Assembly (NCBI GenBank): GCA_021018815.1
Contig: JAITYX010000034.1
Location: forward strand, 2,914,001 to 2,978,000
Direction of reading: 5' to 3'
Length of the DNA stretch: 64,000 nt
Origin: Talinum fruticosum
Taxonomy: Eukaryota; Streptophyta; Magnoliopsida; Caryophyllales; Talinaceae
Part shown: in pieces, positions 22,373-34,094 of the stretch
Layout of the letters: the number at the start of each line of letters is the position of its first letter
How positions within the stretch are numbered: position 1 is the first letter of the stretch
The notes under the pieces: model-generated
What the model saw: the letters and a program-made list of their open reading frames with translations, nothing else
Told to the model about the DNA's origin: nothing
Databases searched by the model: none
Made by a program: the position numbers and the translations under genes

Positions 22373-24373
22373 ATATAATAATAGTATTCTCAAATTGGTA
22401 AAATATTACAACAGGAGTGATTGCAGGAGCTTAGGGTAATCTTAACCATAACAATTATTTGTCCATAAATATGATTCGTTGATGTAAATAATTAAACAAA
22501 TAAATAACATAATTTATCCAAATGAAAAAAACAAAATTTTCTTTTACAAGTGGACTCTCCTCTTCCTTTTTTTTGTGTGTGATAATATAGTCTTATTAGT
22601 ATTTTTTTCTCATTCATATTGAAACAAATGTTGAATAATGATAATTGACTTATGTAGAGTTGATATTTCACCTTTCTCGTTTCTTTTTACATTTTCAATA
22701 TCTTAATTTAGATTATTTTAGTTTTAGTTGTTTATGATATAAACAGAATAAAGTCGTTGTTTACGATAAACAAAATTTAGGAACAACAAAATCACATATT
22801 TGTAGTGATGAAAAGAGATCGAAATACAGGAGAACGGTTCGAAGGCATATGACTTCGAGTTATAGATGGTTAATTCTAGCAAACTTATTGCTTTGGTAGT
22901 TTAACTTTGATATTGAGGCATCTCTTGATTTGGGCCTTAATCGAATAATACTGTGTACTTTAAATTGGGGAGAAGTTTAAGATGATGTCTCCATTGATTA
23001 ACGATGAATCCTTGCACTTAATTTTTATTTACATTTTATTCGCAAATATAGGGTCAAAGAATAGAGATTAGATGATCAAGACTATTATATAATGCTTAAA
23101 AGAAATTGAAGGCATTTCAATAGCTAACCTCATGTATATGAGATATCTTCATTAGATGTTTTTGCCTAACTTGCTAAATTGTACAACCCAAATAAAATTT
23201 AAAAACTTATCTTAAATTACATGGCTCTAGGATTTCTATATATTCTCCATTAGAAACCATTTTGCAAATTCAGTTTCTCATTCCCTTTTAGATGACTAAG
23301 ATATTATAACTTTTAGAGAGTAGATATACCTGCAATTTCAATTTCGAAAGTGCCGAAGTGAAGGTAAAATATGTGAATCCATTTTGCAGGCTAGTTGGAT
23401 GTTGGGCAAATGATTAGAAAATACAACTTATTTAAGGATGCAAATGTAAGAAGATAAGGGGTGGAGTCTCAACATAAAGTTATTTATGATTAAGAGGTGG
23501 AGTCTCGGTTTGGAATTATTTATAATTAACTTCTATTATCTCTAACCTCTTGAGGATGACTAAAGAGTGTACGAGGAAAATGAATTGTCTTTGTGTGCAG
23601 AGGTAGGGAAGAATGGATAAATCATCATATAATTTTAAAAATTGAGATCCCATAATGGGTATATGTGTACTTTTTAATGGTTCATGTAATATTTGAGTCA
23701 ATGATGTTTTAGGAGGTTGCATGTAAATATTTATCTAGAACTTAATTAAGTAAAATTAGTATTCATTTGTAGAGAGATATGAGTCATAAGTTTGATATTC
23801 TTTTATTGATTTGTTGTACTCGTATATCATAATATTAATTTCGACATAATGATATTTATTATCATGTACAGGGCCATCTAATTCAATATCTACCAATCAT
23901 ATATTATTCGTTTTATTACTAATATTTGGCTTTTGATATCTATAAATATTATCGTCATTGTTTCTATAACTCGTAAGGATGAGGTTTATTTTAAATTGTT
24001 TGATTCTTAGAGGGTCTCGACTTCTTAATGTTCTAAATAACGACTATAATCTTAAAACCTTGATGATATTTTTTAACATTCTTTTTTATTTATTGTTTTA
24101 GATTGTTTATTTATTCTTTAGAAATTTAGAATGAATGTGTGTTGGGCTCTAATGATTTTTTTGTATTGGGTTCCGATAAATTTAATGAGTCACGAAAGTG
24201 TTTTTACTATGAGGGCATAACATGTAAAAGAATGTTGTTGAAGGTAAAGGTATTGAATGAAATCAAACAGTCGAGAAAAAGAAATTCACAACTACAACAT
24301 CACTCCGTGAATCAATAATTTCTTAAGATATACATCATACAACATTGCTTCGCATAGCACGGATTCGGACTAG
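22373..24373 (+). mobile_element. Inner Helitron, 5' end 22373, 3' end 24373
   Basis: The 5' end TCTATACAATATATAATAATAG begins directly after the AAT run; the CTAG end is the one that borders Sire-3. The 3' end region TTCTTAAGATATACATCATA is related to that of the other inner element. Length 2001 bp. The segment 22860-23720 has a less AT-rich, gene-like look but broken frames; it could be a captured gene piece, which I cannot identify. Confidence 0.55.
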
Positions 24374-27020
24374 TTTAAAAGAAAGATAAAATCTGTGATG
24401 CATGCATAAAAGGAAAGCAAGTCGGATCATTTTTCAAACCACTCAAAACTGTGTCTACATCTAAAGTGCTTATATTAGTTCATATGGATTTGTGTGATGA
24501 AATTCCTGTGAAAGGGTTAGGAGGTAAATCATATGTGCTTATTATTATTGATGACTATTCGCGATTTACCTAGGTGTGTTTTCCGAGGAACAAGAATGAA
24601 GCCTTCAAAGAGTTCACTAAGATCTAAAGGAAAAGTCAAGTGGAGTCTCAAACTCAAATCAAAAGGATTCGAAGTGACTATGGAAGGGAGTTCGATTACC
24701 TAGAATTTGCAGATTTTTGTGACAAGAATGACATTTCCCGAACTTCCCTGCACCAAGAACCCCTGAACAAAATTGAGTAGTGAAGAGAAAGAGCAGAACT
24801 TTTAAAGAAATAAGAAGGACCATGATGATTGAAAATGGTCTACCTTACTATTTATAGGCCGAGGCGAGTCAACACATCAAATTATACACTCAGCAGATGC
24901 CTCATCCGACTCATCCTGAAGAAGACATCCTATTAGCTATACGAGGGAAATAACCCAACATCTCCTACTTCGGACAATTCGGATGTAAATGCTTTGTGCA
25001 TAACAATGGTAAAGACATCCGACTAAGTTTGATGCTAGATCGGATGAAGGTATATTTCCGGGTTACTAATCTCATAGTAAAGCTTATCATGTTTTTAACA
25101 AAATAATCTCATAGTAAAGCTTATCATGTTTTTAACAAAATAATCTCATAGTAAAGCTTATCATGTTTTTAACAAAAGGACTAACAAAGTGGAAGAAAGC
25201 ATCCACATTGTCTTTGATGAGATTGACCTTGATAAGTGAATCCACCTTCTCAAATCTCAAGCTTAACATAGATGAAGATGAAGTTACTGAAGTTGAGCTT
25301 AGAAACACTCAAAATAGAAGAACTCATGCAACTTAGAATGAGCAAACTCAAAGAGTTGTGACTCAAAATGAACAAAATCAAGAGCTAGCTCACAATGCTC
25401 GAAGAACAAGCCAATGCAAAGACTCAATAGGAATAACCAAGTGAAGATCAGCTTATTCAACCAACACACTTTGTAAACAGAGGATAGGTGAAGCTTTCAA
25501 ATATGCATCTAGTCACCCACTTGAGAACATACTTTCCGATATTAACAGTAGGGTAAGAACTTGTTCTTCTCTCGTGAAATATGTGTGCATTTTCTGCATT
25601 CATATCATTAATAGAAACTAAAAATGCACTAGAAGTCTTAGCTGAACCTGAATGGGTAGAGACCATGTAAGAAGAGCTAAATCAATTTGAAAGAAACCAA
25701 GTCTGGACTCGACCAAATGACATTCCGATCACCCAAGTAATAGGAACCAAATGGGTTTTCAAGAACAAATTGGATGAGGGAGCGTTGGTATTCGAAATAA
25801 GGCCAGATTAGTTGCTCGGGTATATAAAGATGAAGAGGAAATTGATTGTGGGGAAACCTTTACACCTGTTGCTAGGATTGAGACAATTAGAATTCTCTTA
25901 GCATTTGCATTTAGCATGGACATTAAACTTTATCAAATAGATGTTAAGCGTGCATTTCTCAATGGTTTTGATCAAGAAGAAGTTTATGTTGAGCAACCCC
26001 CTTATTTTGAAAACTCTTAATTTCCAAATTTTGTTTTCAAATTGATAAAAGCTTTGTATGGTCTAAAATAAGCTCGTAGAGCTTGGTATGAAAGACTAAC
26101 TAGTTTCTTGGTTTAAAATGACTTCAAAAGAGGTCTCATTGACAAAACTCTTTTACAAAAACCAAGGGCAATGATTTTCTTATCATTCGGATATGTGTTG
26201 ATGATATTATCTTTGGAGCTACTAATGAAACTCTATGTTAAGAGTTTTCCGAGTTAATAAGACATGAGTTCCAAATGAGCATGATGGGAGAAGTCAATTT
26301 CGTTCTTAGTCTACAAATCAAAACAAGACAAGGATGACATCTATGTCCATCAATCTAAGGACATCATGGAGTTATTGAAGAAATACAAGCTATAAGATAT
26401 GAAGCATCCAAGCGAACTCGGACGACAAAGGTAAAGTTGTAGATCGAAACTCTACAGAGGTATGATTTGATCTCTACTTTATCTCACATTTAGGAGGCAA
26501 GATATCATGTTTAGTGTTTGCCTTTGTGTAAGATTTTAAGCTAATCCTAAGGAATCAAATTTCATCTGCGGTGAAGAGAATCTTTAGATATCTTGTAGGG
26601 ACTCGGAATCTTGGTCTATGGTTTTCAACAAACTCATAACCGACTCTCACTGGATACTCGGATGCTAACTATGCTGGATACAAGGTTGATAGAAATAGCA
26701 CATAAGGAGCATGTCAATTTCGGGGTCAATACCTCATCTCCTAGCACTCTAAGAAGCGTAACTCGGTTGCTCTATCAACTATTGTGGTCGAGTACATTAC
26801 AGCTGGAGCTTGTTGTGCTCAGATTCTCCGAATCAAGCAACACTTGAAGGATCTAGGAGTGTCATTCACATTAATCCCATTCAAGTGTGATAATCAAAGT
26901 GCCATCAGCATCACTAAGAATCCAATTCAACACTCTAACACAAACCACATTGATGTCAAGCATCATTTTCTAGGAGACCATTATGAGAAAGGTGATATTG
27001 AACTTGAGTTTATTCCTATG
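24374..27020 (+). pseudogene. Sire-3 pol: integrase core, linker, reverse transcriptase, RNase H
   Basis: Starts with the zinc half ICDACIKGKQVGSFFKPL. Integrase keeps Asp 1 (VHMDLC, about 24485) and Asp 2 (IRSDYGREF, about 24670), but the catalytic Glu context reads VVKRKS, a Glu-to-Lys change beside a stop. A linker (25180-25480) contains VEESIHIVFDEID. Reverse transcriptase runs from about 25680 (NQVWTRPNDIPITQVIGTK, FTPVARIETIRILLAFAF, RAFLNG). Its YVDD box reads CVDD at 26194-26205. RNase H follows with AGYKVDRNS, ITAGACCAQI, KCDNQSAISITKNPI and HIDVKHHFL. Many stops and at least six frame changes; not functional. Confidence 0.88.
25069..25176 (+). repeat. 37-bp unit repeated three times in Sire-3 pol
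   Basis: ATCTCATAGTAAAGCTTATC plus ATGTTTTTAACAAAATA occurs at 25069, 25106 and 25143 with essentially no differences. It falls in the C-terminal part of integrase, where relatives have one copy (Ser-Lys-Ala-Tyr region). Since 37 is not a multiple of three, the expansion alone breaks the frame. Confidence 0.93.
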
Positions 27021-28630
27021 AAATTTCAGTCTTCTTCGTGCCTAAGAGAGGAGCTACTCAGGAAGGAGGTTCGACCACCAAAAAGGCCAAAATCAAGTCC
27101 ACTCATGCTGAGGCTTTACAAGGAAAAGGCAAAGAGCCTACCTAAGAAGAACCTAAACACTTTATTGCCTAACAGTTCATTCCGGACGACAAGTTCTTCC
27201 CTAAAACCTCCTTCTTCTGGTTGAAACATATAGCCAAAACCATTTTGTATAACTATCTTTGTTTCTATGAGTACATCTACCCAGACCGTGTATTTGAGTT
27301 CCACACTCACATGATCGCCAACGATGGTATCATCACTTCTCTTATTGAAGGTAAGACTGTTCGAATCAATCTTGCCTTACTTCATAAACTTTTCAATGTG
27401 AAGACTCTCTCTCTCAACTCCAATCCTGTTTATTTCAATGAAATGGCTGATGATTTCTTTGACAAATAAGTTAAGGAGCCTCCTCGATCCGTAAATAACT
27501 TTTCCGTGACTCGGACGAGTTAGAAGCTAGGCTTTTGTGTTTCATTCTAACGAGGGCGTTCTTTTCTCATTACCCATCAAAAGAGAACCCCAACTTAAAA
27601 CTTCTCAAGGTTCTCTATCACATTCTTGAGGGCTACGAAGTAGAAGTCTTTCCTTTTATTTTGTAGCAAATGGTAACTCGTGCCCTTTAACTCTAAGAAG
27701 TCTACTCAATATCCCTTCGAGCTCTTTTGAGTGCTATTTTCACTCGGCTCTAGGTCCCTCTCCCTTTTGACCCAAACTCTTGCTAGGAAACTGCTATTTG
27801 TCTTGGCAGGAATGAGCTTATGAGTCCGGGATACCAGGAATTCAAAGGTGGTATCCGGCTTCATAAGTCTTAGTTACCACCACCTCCTCCTCCACCTCAA
27901 ATTCGGACAACTCTAGAGGTTCCACTCCTACCAGCTAGACCTTCTACTTCGTGCTCGCTCCCTCTGTTGAGCTTCTTGATAAAGTGGCTAACAAGTTTTC
28001 TTCTTTGGTCTTAGACTTACAAACAACTCTAGGGTCCTTGAAGGCTTACATCTCAACTATGACTTTGATGCAAAGATAGGCTCGGACTTAGCGGAAGGGG
28101 AGTTAAAAGTTGATTGTTGAGCTCAAGGAGGTGATCAAGCAACAACGTTATTAGATTCAGCGCCTCCAAGAGAGAAGATCAAAGGCAGCAGAGGACCCAA
28201 AATCCTCTGAAACATCTCGAGGAGTCGTTCGGGCCTTCTAAGTCCAAATCGAAGAAGTCGAAGAAGGAGAGGCCGATGGAGGAGCAGAAGAAGAAAAAGA
28301 GGAAGAAGTTGTTCAACCCGAGGACCAAGGCAACAAAGAACCCGAGGTGATCTCCTCGGATCAAACTTAGAGTGCCTTAGAAGAGGCTGGTAAAGCTGGT
28401 CGAGTCTTAAGCCCCTACCTCGGAATCGCGACCAACAATAGTCGTTGAGGAAGAAGAAGAAGAAGAAGAGGACGATATGCCTTTGGTTCATAGAACCAGG
28501 ATTTCTCGACTGCCGGATGTACCTATTCCGTAGCCACCTTGCCCAGCTACTTAAACCCAAGCTTATAAGCATAGGCGCACAACTCGCTCTTCATCCTCGA
28601 GACAGATCGCCCCTAGTTTATTTTATTTTT
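27021..28630 (+). pseudogene. Sire-3 env-like third ORF
   Basis: After RNase H, a separate frame opens around EVRPPKRPKSSPLM and then reads WLKHIAKTILYNYLCFYEYI, YPDRVFEFHTHMIANDGI, LIEGKTVRINLALLHKLFNV and YFNEMADDFFDK (27221-27469). This is the N-terminal domain of the env-like ORF known downstream of pol in Sireviruses. The middle has lost its frame. The C-terminal part is Lys- and Glu-rich (EEQKKKKRKKLF at 28280, then a run of Glu at 28450) and ends near 28630. Its biological role in the family is unknown; an envelope function has been proposed but not shown. Homologous copies: 46600-47283 (minus) and 51101-51683. Confidence 0.75.
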
Positions 28631-29017
28631 CTTTTGTTCAACATCTTCTGTAATTACTTTGTTTTTCCTCCCTCCTTTTGTTATTTTTGCTGAAATGCAT
28701 AGGGAGAGAAAAGATAGAAAAATAGATGTTTGGTTTATGGAGTGTTTTTCCCTTTTGTTGTTTTCTCGAGTTTATCTTACTTTATTCTTGTACAAATGTT
28801 TCTTGTAATATATGAATTTATCTGTTTCCGAGCATATTTGTTTCTAAGTACATATTCTATTTCTTCTTACTATGATATTATCTCTTTACTCTCTAACAAT
28901 CATACTCTTCAAAAGAAGATCCGATATTATAATATTTTATGCTATGAACAATTCTTTATGAAAATTTAACTCTTTTAACCGACAAGTTTTTATCTTAAGT
29001 ATGGAATGCCTTTCATC
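28631..29017 (+). other. Sire-3 3' untranslated stretch
   Basis: AT-rich, without a supported gene. It ends AAGTATGGAATGCCTTTCAT, which is shared with Sire-2 in front of its polypurine tract. Confidence 0.8.
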
Positions 29018-29031
29018 AAAAAGGGGGAGAT
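29018..29031 (+). promoter_or_regulatory. Sire-3 polypurine tract
   Basis: AAAAAGGGGGAGAT directly before the 3' LTR start TAAAGACTC; the best preserved tract of this family in the window. Confidence 0.9.
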
Positions 29032-30418
29032 TAAAGACTCATGCATAACTATCTTTGTCTGTTGGGTTTTAATTCTAAGTCATTTTAAACTTTATAAAAA
29101 TCATTATCTAAATTTTCATTTTGTTCTAACCCGCTAAAAATCAGTCAATCAAGCATAACATTCTTAACTATGTTCCTAACCCACTTAATTTCTCTAACAC
29201 TTTTATTTTGAGCACCGACTTCATGTTTTAAGTAAAAATGCATTAGAGCGTTTATTCTATTTTCTAAGTCTCGTTTATTCATGGAAAATTATTTGCTTGA
29301 TCAAGTTTATGCATCCCGATATCTTATTCTTTCTAACTTGATTATTTTAAGAATTGACTCAAGATGGAATCTGAACCTAATGGATATTAGACTCAGAAAA
29401 TTCCACTCTTTTAGGCTAAACATAATTATGTCATTAAGTACTTTGATTTAATTATTATGCCTAACCTTGGACCAAAGCATTTTTATACTTTGAGTACCAC
29501 TTTGATTTGGTTTTGTAGGTTGTTTAAACATGCCTAATCTACTTTTGAATCACAAAAGCAATAGGTTAAACACCAGCAAATAGAGATTAACAATTTCTGG
29601 ACATGGCTCGGACAATCGTGTCGTGGTGGGCTGTTTTCAAAACTGGAAAACTGCAGCTTTGAGTCTAACGGTTGTTTCCACCCCATATTTCAATCACCGC
29701 CGGATGATTGGACAATCTTTCTAGCCAAGTATCACTACATAACATTCAAATTTCAACGGATCTTTTCTAAGTGACTCGGACTAGCCCTTATAACGGCTAA
29801 TGAAGCTCACAAGTCCAAAACAAGTCTCAGTGGTCATTTTGCCTTGGTGCTTATAAATAGAAGCCACTTCACAAGAGTTGAAGATTACTCGAACATATTG
29901 CTGGAACTTAACACATTCTACTCTTATTCAATCTTGTAGCGTTTACAACTCAAAATCAGTAATATCTTATTTTCTCGAGTTATAAAGAAAGTCTTTTAAT
30001 CACTTCTACTTTTTACATTCTTTCTAAGTCCCTTGATTGAGTTATAAGGGCTAACTTAGCTCAATTGTCTCTCGATCGTAAGGATTGTCTCAGTCTGGAT
30101 GTACTATATCGGATAAGGGAACTTCTAAGTCTAGGAAAAGCTTATAAAGTTATTGTCTAAGGGAGTAATTCTAGTTAGAGTAAGTACTTTGTAATTAAGG
30201 ATTCAATTAGTGGATTTGACTTGGTGGTTGAATTAGCACTGTGTACCCTAGGAAGGTTTCCACATATTTCGAGTGTTTAACATTCCGAGTCCAATTTAGG
30301 CTCGGAATCTATTTCTTCTCCTCTTACGTGCAAAAGAGTTTGATTTTCCTCAAAAATCTTCCATCACCGGATTCACCCCCTCTACGAGTTACTTAACCAT
30401 TCTAAGAGCAAAACTTCG
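29032..30418 (+). repeat. Sire-3 3' LTR
   Basis: 1387 bp, TAAAGACTCATGCATAAC to AAAACTTCG; both TG and CA ends have one transition. Promoter TATAAATAG at 29852-29860. It pairs with the split 5' LTR (12940-13300 and 16343-17003). Clear differences between the two indicate an old insertion. Confidence 0.9.
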
Positions 30419-32449
30419 GACTCCCTCAAAGTGTGGGCTAACAAGTAGACACCTAAAATGTGTCTTCTCTTATCTTTTTTATTTTTGGATTTTATATTGT
30501 TGACCCGATGGTCGGATCCCGAGTCCTCGTTTGACGATTTCAATCACAAACCGTGTTTGATTGGTGCGACGGAAGCCAATAGAGCACAATGAACCCCTCA
30601 AGCACCAAATAAATAGCCTTTTCCCTTATGTTAGTGCAAAAATCACTTTTTCATTTAGACGATCCAAGCCCGCATCAAACCTCCAGGGTCAATAGAAGTC
30701 TCGGTGCTGTATACAAGGAGATTTAAGGCTCAAAACATCCCATTTCGCTTTTGTCCAACCCAAACACAGAGCTAAAGACATCAAGACGACGTTAGGCGCC
30801 ACGTTTCATGATTACAAGCATCAAAACGCCGCGTTTAGCTCCAAGACGATCCGCTTGAGACACCGAGTTGCCTCCCGAAACCGACATCATGGCTGGCGCC
30901 TCCCGGTTGGTTTGTTTCACCTTGAAATGCCGCATCTTGCCCGAGAATGCCGTTGCAGCACGAAAGGAGTGCAATACCCCAAAAATGGTGTTGTATGGCT
31001 CGTGCCCCCTACCGGGGGTCGAGTTCTATCCGGTACAATCTTCCGATTTTCCGGCCCGATTTTTTATGATTCTGGTGCTAGTTAAGGGTTAGCTTTGGAC
31101 GGCTGGCTGAATTGAAACCCTAGGTCATTTCGTGACAGCGTCTCCCTATAAATAAGGATCTTAGGCTATCATTTCCACAACGACTTATTCCTTAATGTTA
31201 TGTTGTTGAAGTCGAACTAATAGCTATTGAATGCCTTGCTCGTATTCCGATCTCTTGGTTCCTTTTCAGCCTACTCGTCATCATAATCTCCACATCCAAT
31301 CGTTAAACTTCATTAGTTATACATCATTCTACCTACTTACACTAAAAATAACTCATAAAAAGCCTTCTAAATTCGCCATTGCCGCACCTCACGATCCGGA
31401 TTCGAGATCCGGATCAGCAGGTGGTACAACCCGAGGGCACCAATTCGACCTTCACAATGGTTATTTATCTTACCTTTTCTTGCTTTTTGTACAGTGGAGA
31501 AAGAGTTATATCTCTTTTTAATTACTCTCGCCCGATGTAATCTTGTTAGTTTTCACTATCTTTTCTTTCGATTTTTTGTTTCTTTACCGCTTTCCTTATT
31601 ACTTTTTTATATCTCGCCTTTATTGCTTTTAGCATGTTTTGGTTGCTTTTATTTCTGTATCGCATGTTGTTTTCTTGTGTTTATTATGTTATGTAGATTC
31701 ATTACTCATACTAATAATGATCGTCATTTCGCGGGCGGAACGGAAGAGCTTATCTCTACATTTTGTACCCTCGCCCGAATCCGATTCTCGGTTCTAGACC
31801 GATAAAGTAACTTTTTAGCCTCTTTCAACTTAGTTTTCCTATATTAAGATTGGAAGAGCATTTATATATTTTTGTTTTGTTAGTTTTTCATTCCTAAAAA
31901 CTTATTGACGACTCCTTTTCTAATTTATTTCTCCTAAACTTGCTTCTCGGCTTTTCTAACCGAATAATAACAAAAACAAAGAGGTTCTAGAACCGCTATC
32001 TAGGCTAGAGGCCGAGGCTGACCACCTCAGCTATGGCCCTTAGCCGGTGCCGCCGACCACCGGGTGTTGGTGAAAGCCAGCACCGAGTGGTCGGCAGTGA
32101 GGTTTGGGTCCAAATCGGTGTTTTCACACCGGCTTGGCCCTAAAACCTAACGAAAGATTCAAAACCCTAATTTTCTTTCATTTTCGATTAAGAAATAATA
32201 TCATAGGATTTCTCAAAATAACTTTTAAAATAAAATAATTAATAAAACCACCATTCAATCCGATTTCATTCATTTTAACTTAATTTAATAAAATTTGAAA
32301 ATCTAAATAAGAGATTTATCCCCACTTTCTAAAATTCATCTCCCAAACCATAAAATCATCTTAATTTTCAACAAGAAAAATTTTAAACCTACCAATTCGT
32401 AGGGAAGCTCAGTGCCCCTCCCCATGGAGGTGGGATCGTAGTTCCTATA
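30419..32449 (+). mobile_element. Tat-1 3' end with 3' LTR (30444-32449)
   Basis: Twenty-five bases of internal sequence (GACTCCCTCAAAGTGTGGGC...) precede the LTR, which starts AGTAGACACCTAAAATGTG (TG mutated to AG) and ends GTTCCTATA. The LTR matches 37910-39750 through its promoter, the GGATCAGCAGGTGG block, the CTATATTAAGATTGGAAGAG block and the CGTAGTTCCTA end. Promoter TATAAATAAGG near 31148. It is not followed by a primer site but by Tat-2 internal sequence, as expected for a 3' LTR of an element inserted into Tat-2. Confidence 0.82.
32052..32095 (+). repeat. GC-rich inverted repeat in the Tat-1 LTR
   Basis: GCCGACCACCGGGTG (32052-32066) faces CACCGAGTGGTCGGC (32081-32095), 13 of 15 paired, with a 14-base loop. 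Tat-2 has a decayed version near 35190-35250. It lies downstream of the promoter, so it should be within the transcript. Confidence 0.8.
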
Positions 32450-32627
32450 GGGGGCTAGTACAATTTTTACGATTTGTCTTTGTATTTTCCTTAGAGTTTC
32501 TTGCATCATTTTTATAAATGAAAGCATTTTTAGAATTGAGTTCTTGCATTCATCCTATTTTCATTGAGTTAAAATGGTACAAAACATTCAAAACGAATGC
32601 ACCCTATAAGGGGTTGATTAATCTTCA

Positions 32628-33640
32628 TCATCGGAAGCATCATCAAAAAGATAATTATCGAAGTCCTCCAAGATGGATGAACCGACCATCTTCACCAGCT
32701 TTTAAAGAGCTTGCCCCTGGCCTAAGGAGATTGAGGAGCTCCATGAGAAGGCCCCTTCTACAACATCCGGTGAAAATCAATAAGATTTCCATGACGATCA
32801 AGTGCTTGGAGAGGCAAAATGTCCATACACTCTTCAAAAATATAGGCCCAAGCACCGGAAGAACTATGCCCTATTTCGAAGTACTCCGATGATGTGAGCA
32901 ACGTGAAGAGTGACCAGAAGTGTTCACTCTAACCGTACGACTATAAGGCATTTGTTGGCTAAATGAGTGTGGTTGAGCTCCCGAGCCACCGAGGAAGCCT
33001 CCTGATGAAGACGATCTAGATCGACACCTATACAAAATGATGGAGTGATGAGCATTTACACTAAATAAGACTCACCCGGAATGTTTGCAAAGTCTTTTCA
33101 GTGAATAGGTCCTGGATACCTCTAAGGGTAGACTAGAACCTCATATATATGGTTCAAGATTGTTCTTGGTCATACTGGCAAAATTTATGGCAATAAGCAA
33201 GACACTTTTAGCAACTAAAAGTAAATAACACAAAACTCTTACCCCTTTCCAATTCATAGGGAGATGATGCCCCACACATTCCTGTTCGTAAATTTCTACT
33301 ATTCTTATGTAACATGTGGATTCCTTGGGCTTGGAGACATCCATATCAAGATTCGAGATATGGATATCCTAAGGGAGAAGCTACAAAATGACGAAGTTAA
33401 TTTCCATACAAGAAATTCAACTACGTAAAAGGAGAAAGAGATGAAAGCTCGTCGAATCATAATTCGCCCCGGATGATAAGCATAAGATTAATACAAATTT
33501 AAAAACTGAATATAAGGATACCCGGTAGTTGCTTCCTCTTGCTCCTGTTAAGAAAGAGAGCGAAAATAAAACATGGTTTAGGGTGGATTGTACGTAAATC
33601 GGGTACCAACGCTCAACCCAACCCATGGTAGGTACCGACC
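32628..33640 (-). pseudogene. Tat-2 antisense gene A, 3' exons only
   Basis: The last exon ends in an acidic tail (Asp-Asp-Glu-Asp) and a stop at 32628 and includes EECMDILPLQALDRHGN, as in Tat-1 and Tat-4. The acceptor TTTTGTATAG before GTGTCGATC lies at 33028, and donors GTGAGTC (33075) and GTAAGAG (33242) are kept at the same places as in Tat-1. The exons with the PMD core are missing because of a deletion near 33640. What remains cannot encode the domain. Confidence 0.65.
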
Positions 33641-34094
33641 ACGAGGCCTGACGGCGTCCCATCAACGACAGACTTTGTAGCTCGGCTGGTTGTAAAGCTT
33701 GTGAAGTCCCATCAGGTGTGGCAAGTGGATTCTTGGCACCATGTGCATGAAAGTGGAGCTTTTAAACCCACCAAGTCGGCTTTTGCAGATCGGATTTTCT
33801 ATTTCTTTTCGATCGAATTATTCGAGTAAATACTTAACTTTTGTAAACATGATTATCTGTGACCAAGCATGTTAGTATAGCAAATTATTAGGCCAAGCTT
33901 TAGATCAAAGAATGATTGAGGTTTCAACATAAAAATTCAACGAGCTTTAGGATCCGATTAAGCTAAGCTCGGAATGCACGCGTCACGATCAAGTCCAGGC
34001 CCCGTCTCGAAGTTTAGGTTCGACAATAACTAATTCCAAACAAGGCACTTATCCTCACAAAACGATGTTGTCAAGTCCGGCATCGAGCAAAAGG
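33641..34094. other. Tat-2 3' spacer
   Basis: No gene. It matches the Tat-1 spacer at 12440-12900 and the Tat-4 spacer at 46150-46599, then joins the middle of the LTR near 34095, so the first half of the LTR is deleted. Confidence 0.7.

Larger units (their letters stand above)
18848..24373 (+). mobile_element. Hel-1, non-autonomous Helitron complex in Sire-3 pol
   Basis: It opens TCTCTATTATATATAATAG and closes GGATTCGGACTAG. The host reads TTGTGCA before it and TTTAAAAGAAAG after it; the uninterrupted relative at 61866 reads TTGTGCATTTAAGAAAG. The insertion is therefore exactly between A and T with no target duplication, the Helitron mode. A short hairpin-forming stretch (TCGCATAGCACGG) lies before the CTAG end. 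The 5.5 kb holds no RepHel gene, so it would depend on an enzyme from elsewhere. It contains at least three further 5'-like ends and one further 3' end, so it is a composite of several Helitrons. Confidence 0.88.
12940..30418 (+). mobile_element. Sire-3, Sirevirus with nested insertions
   Basis: The 5' LTR starts at 12940 (CGAAGACTTAGG, TG mutated to CG) and the 3' LTR ends at 30418. The flanks carry gacta and gactc. Without its three insertions the element is about 7.3 kb. The 5' LTR runs directly into late protease sequence at 17003, so the primer site, gag and most of protease are deleted. Pol follows in pieces (17004-17060, 18652-18847, 24374-27020), then the env-like ORF (27021-28630), polypurine tract and 3' LTR. 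The order of later events is clear: Tekay-1 hit its 5' LTR, the solo LTR hit pol, and the Helitron hit pol again. Confidence 0.88.

Noticed and set aside
25069..25176. Short regularly repeated unit resembling a CRISPR-like array
   Set aside because: Units are directly adjacent without spacers and lie in a plant retrotransposon pol gene; simple tandem triplication.
28135..28572. Minus-strand open frame of 145 codons
   Set aside because: Shadow of the Lys/Glu-rich C-terminal part of the Sire-3 env-like ORF; Leu/Phe-rich on the complement with no homology recognised.
31231..31805. Hydrophobic open frames in the Tat-1 LTR
   Set aside because: Located in T-rich LTR sequence downstream of the promoter; the homologous LTRs at 34300-34800 and 38730-39100 do not keep the frames.
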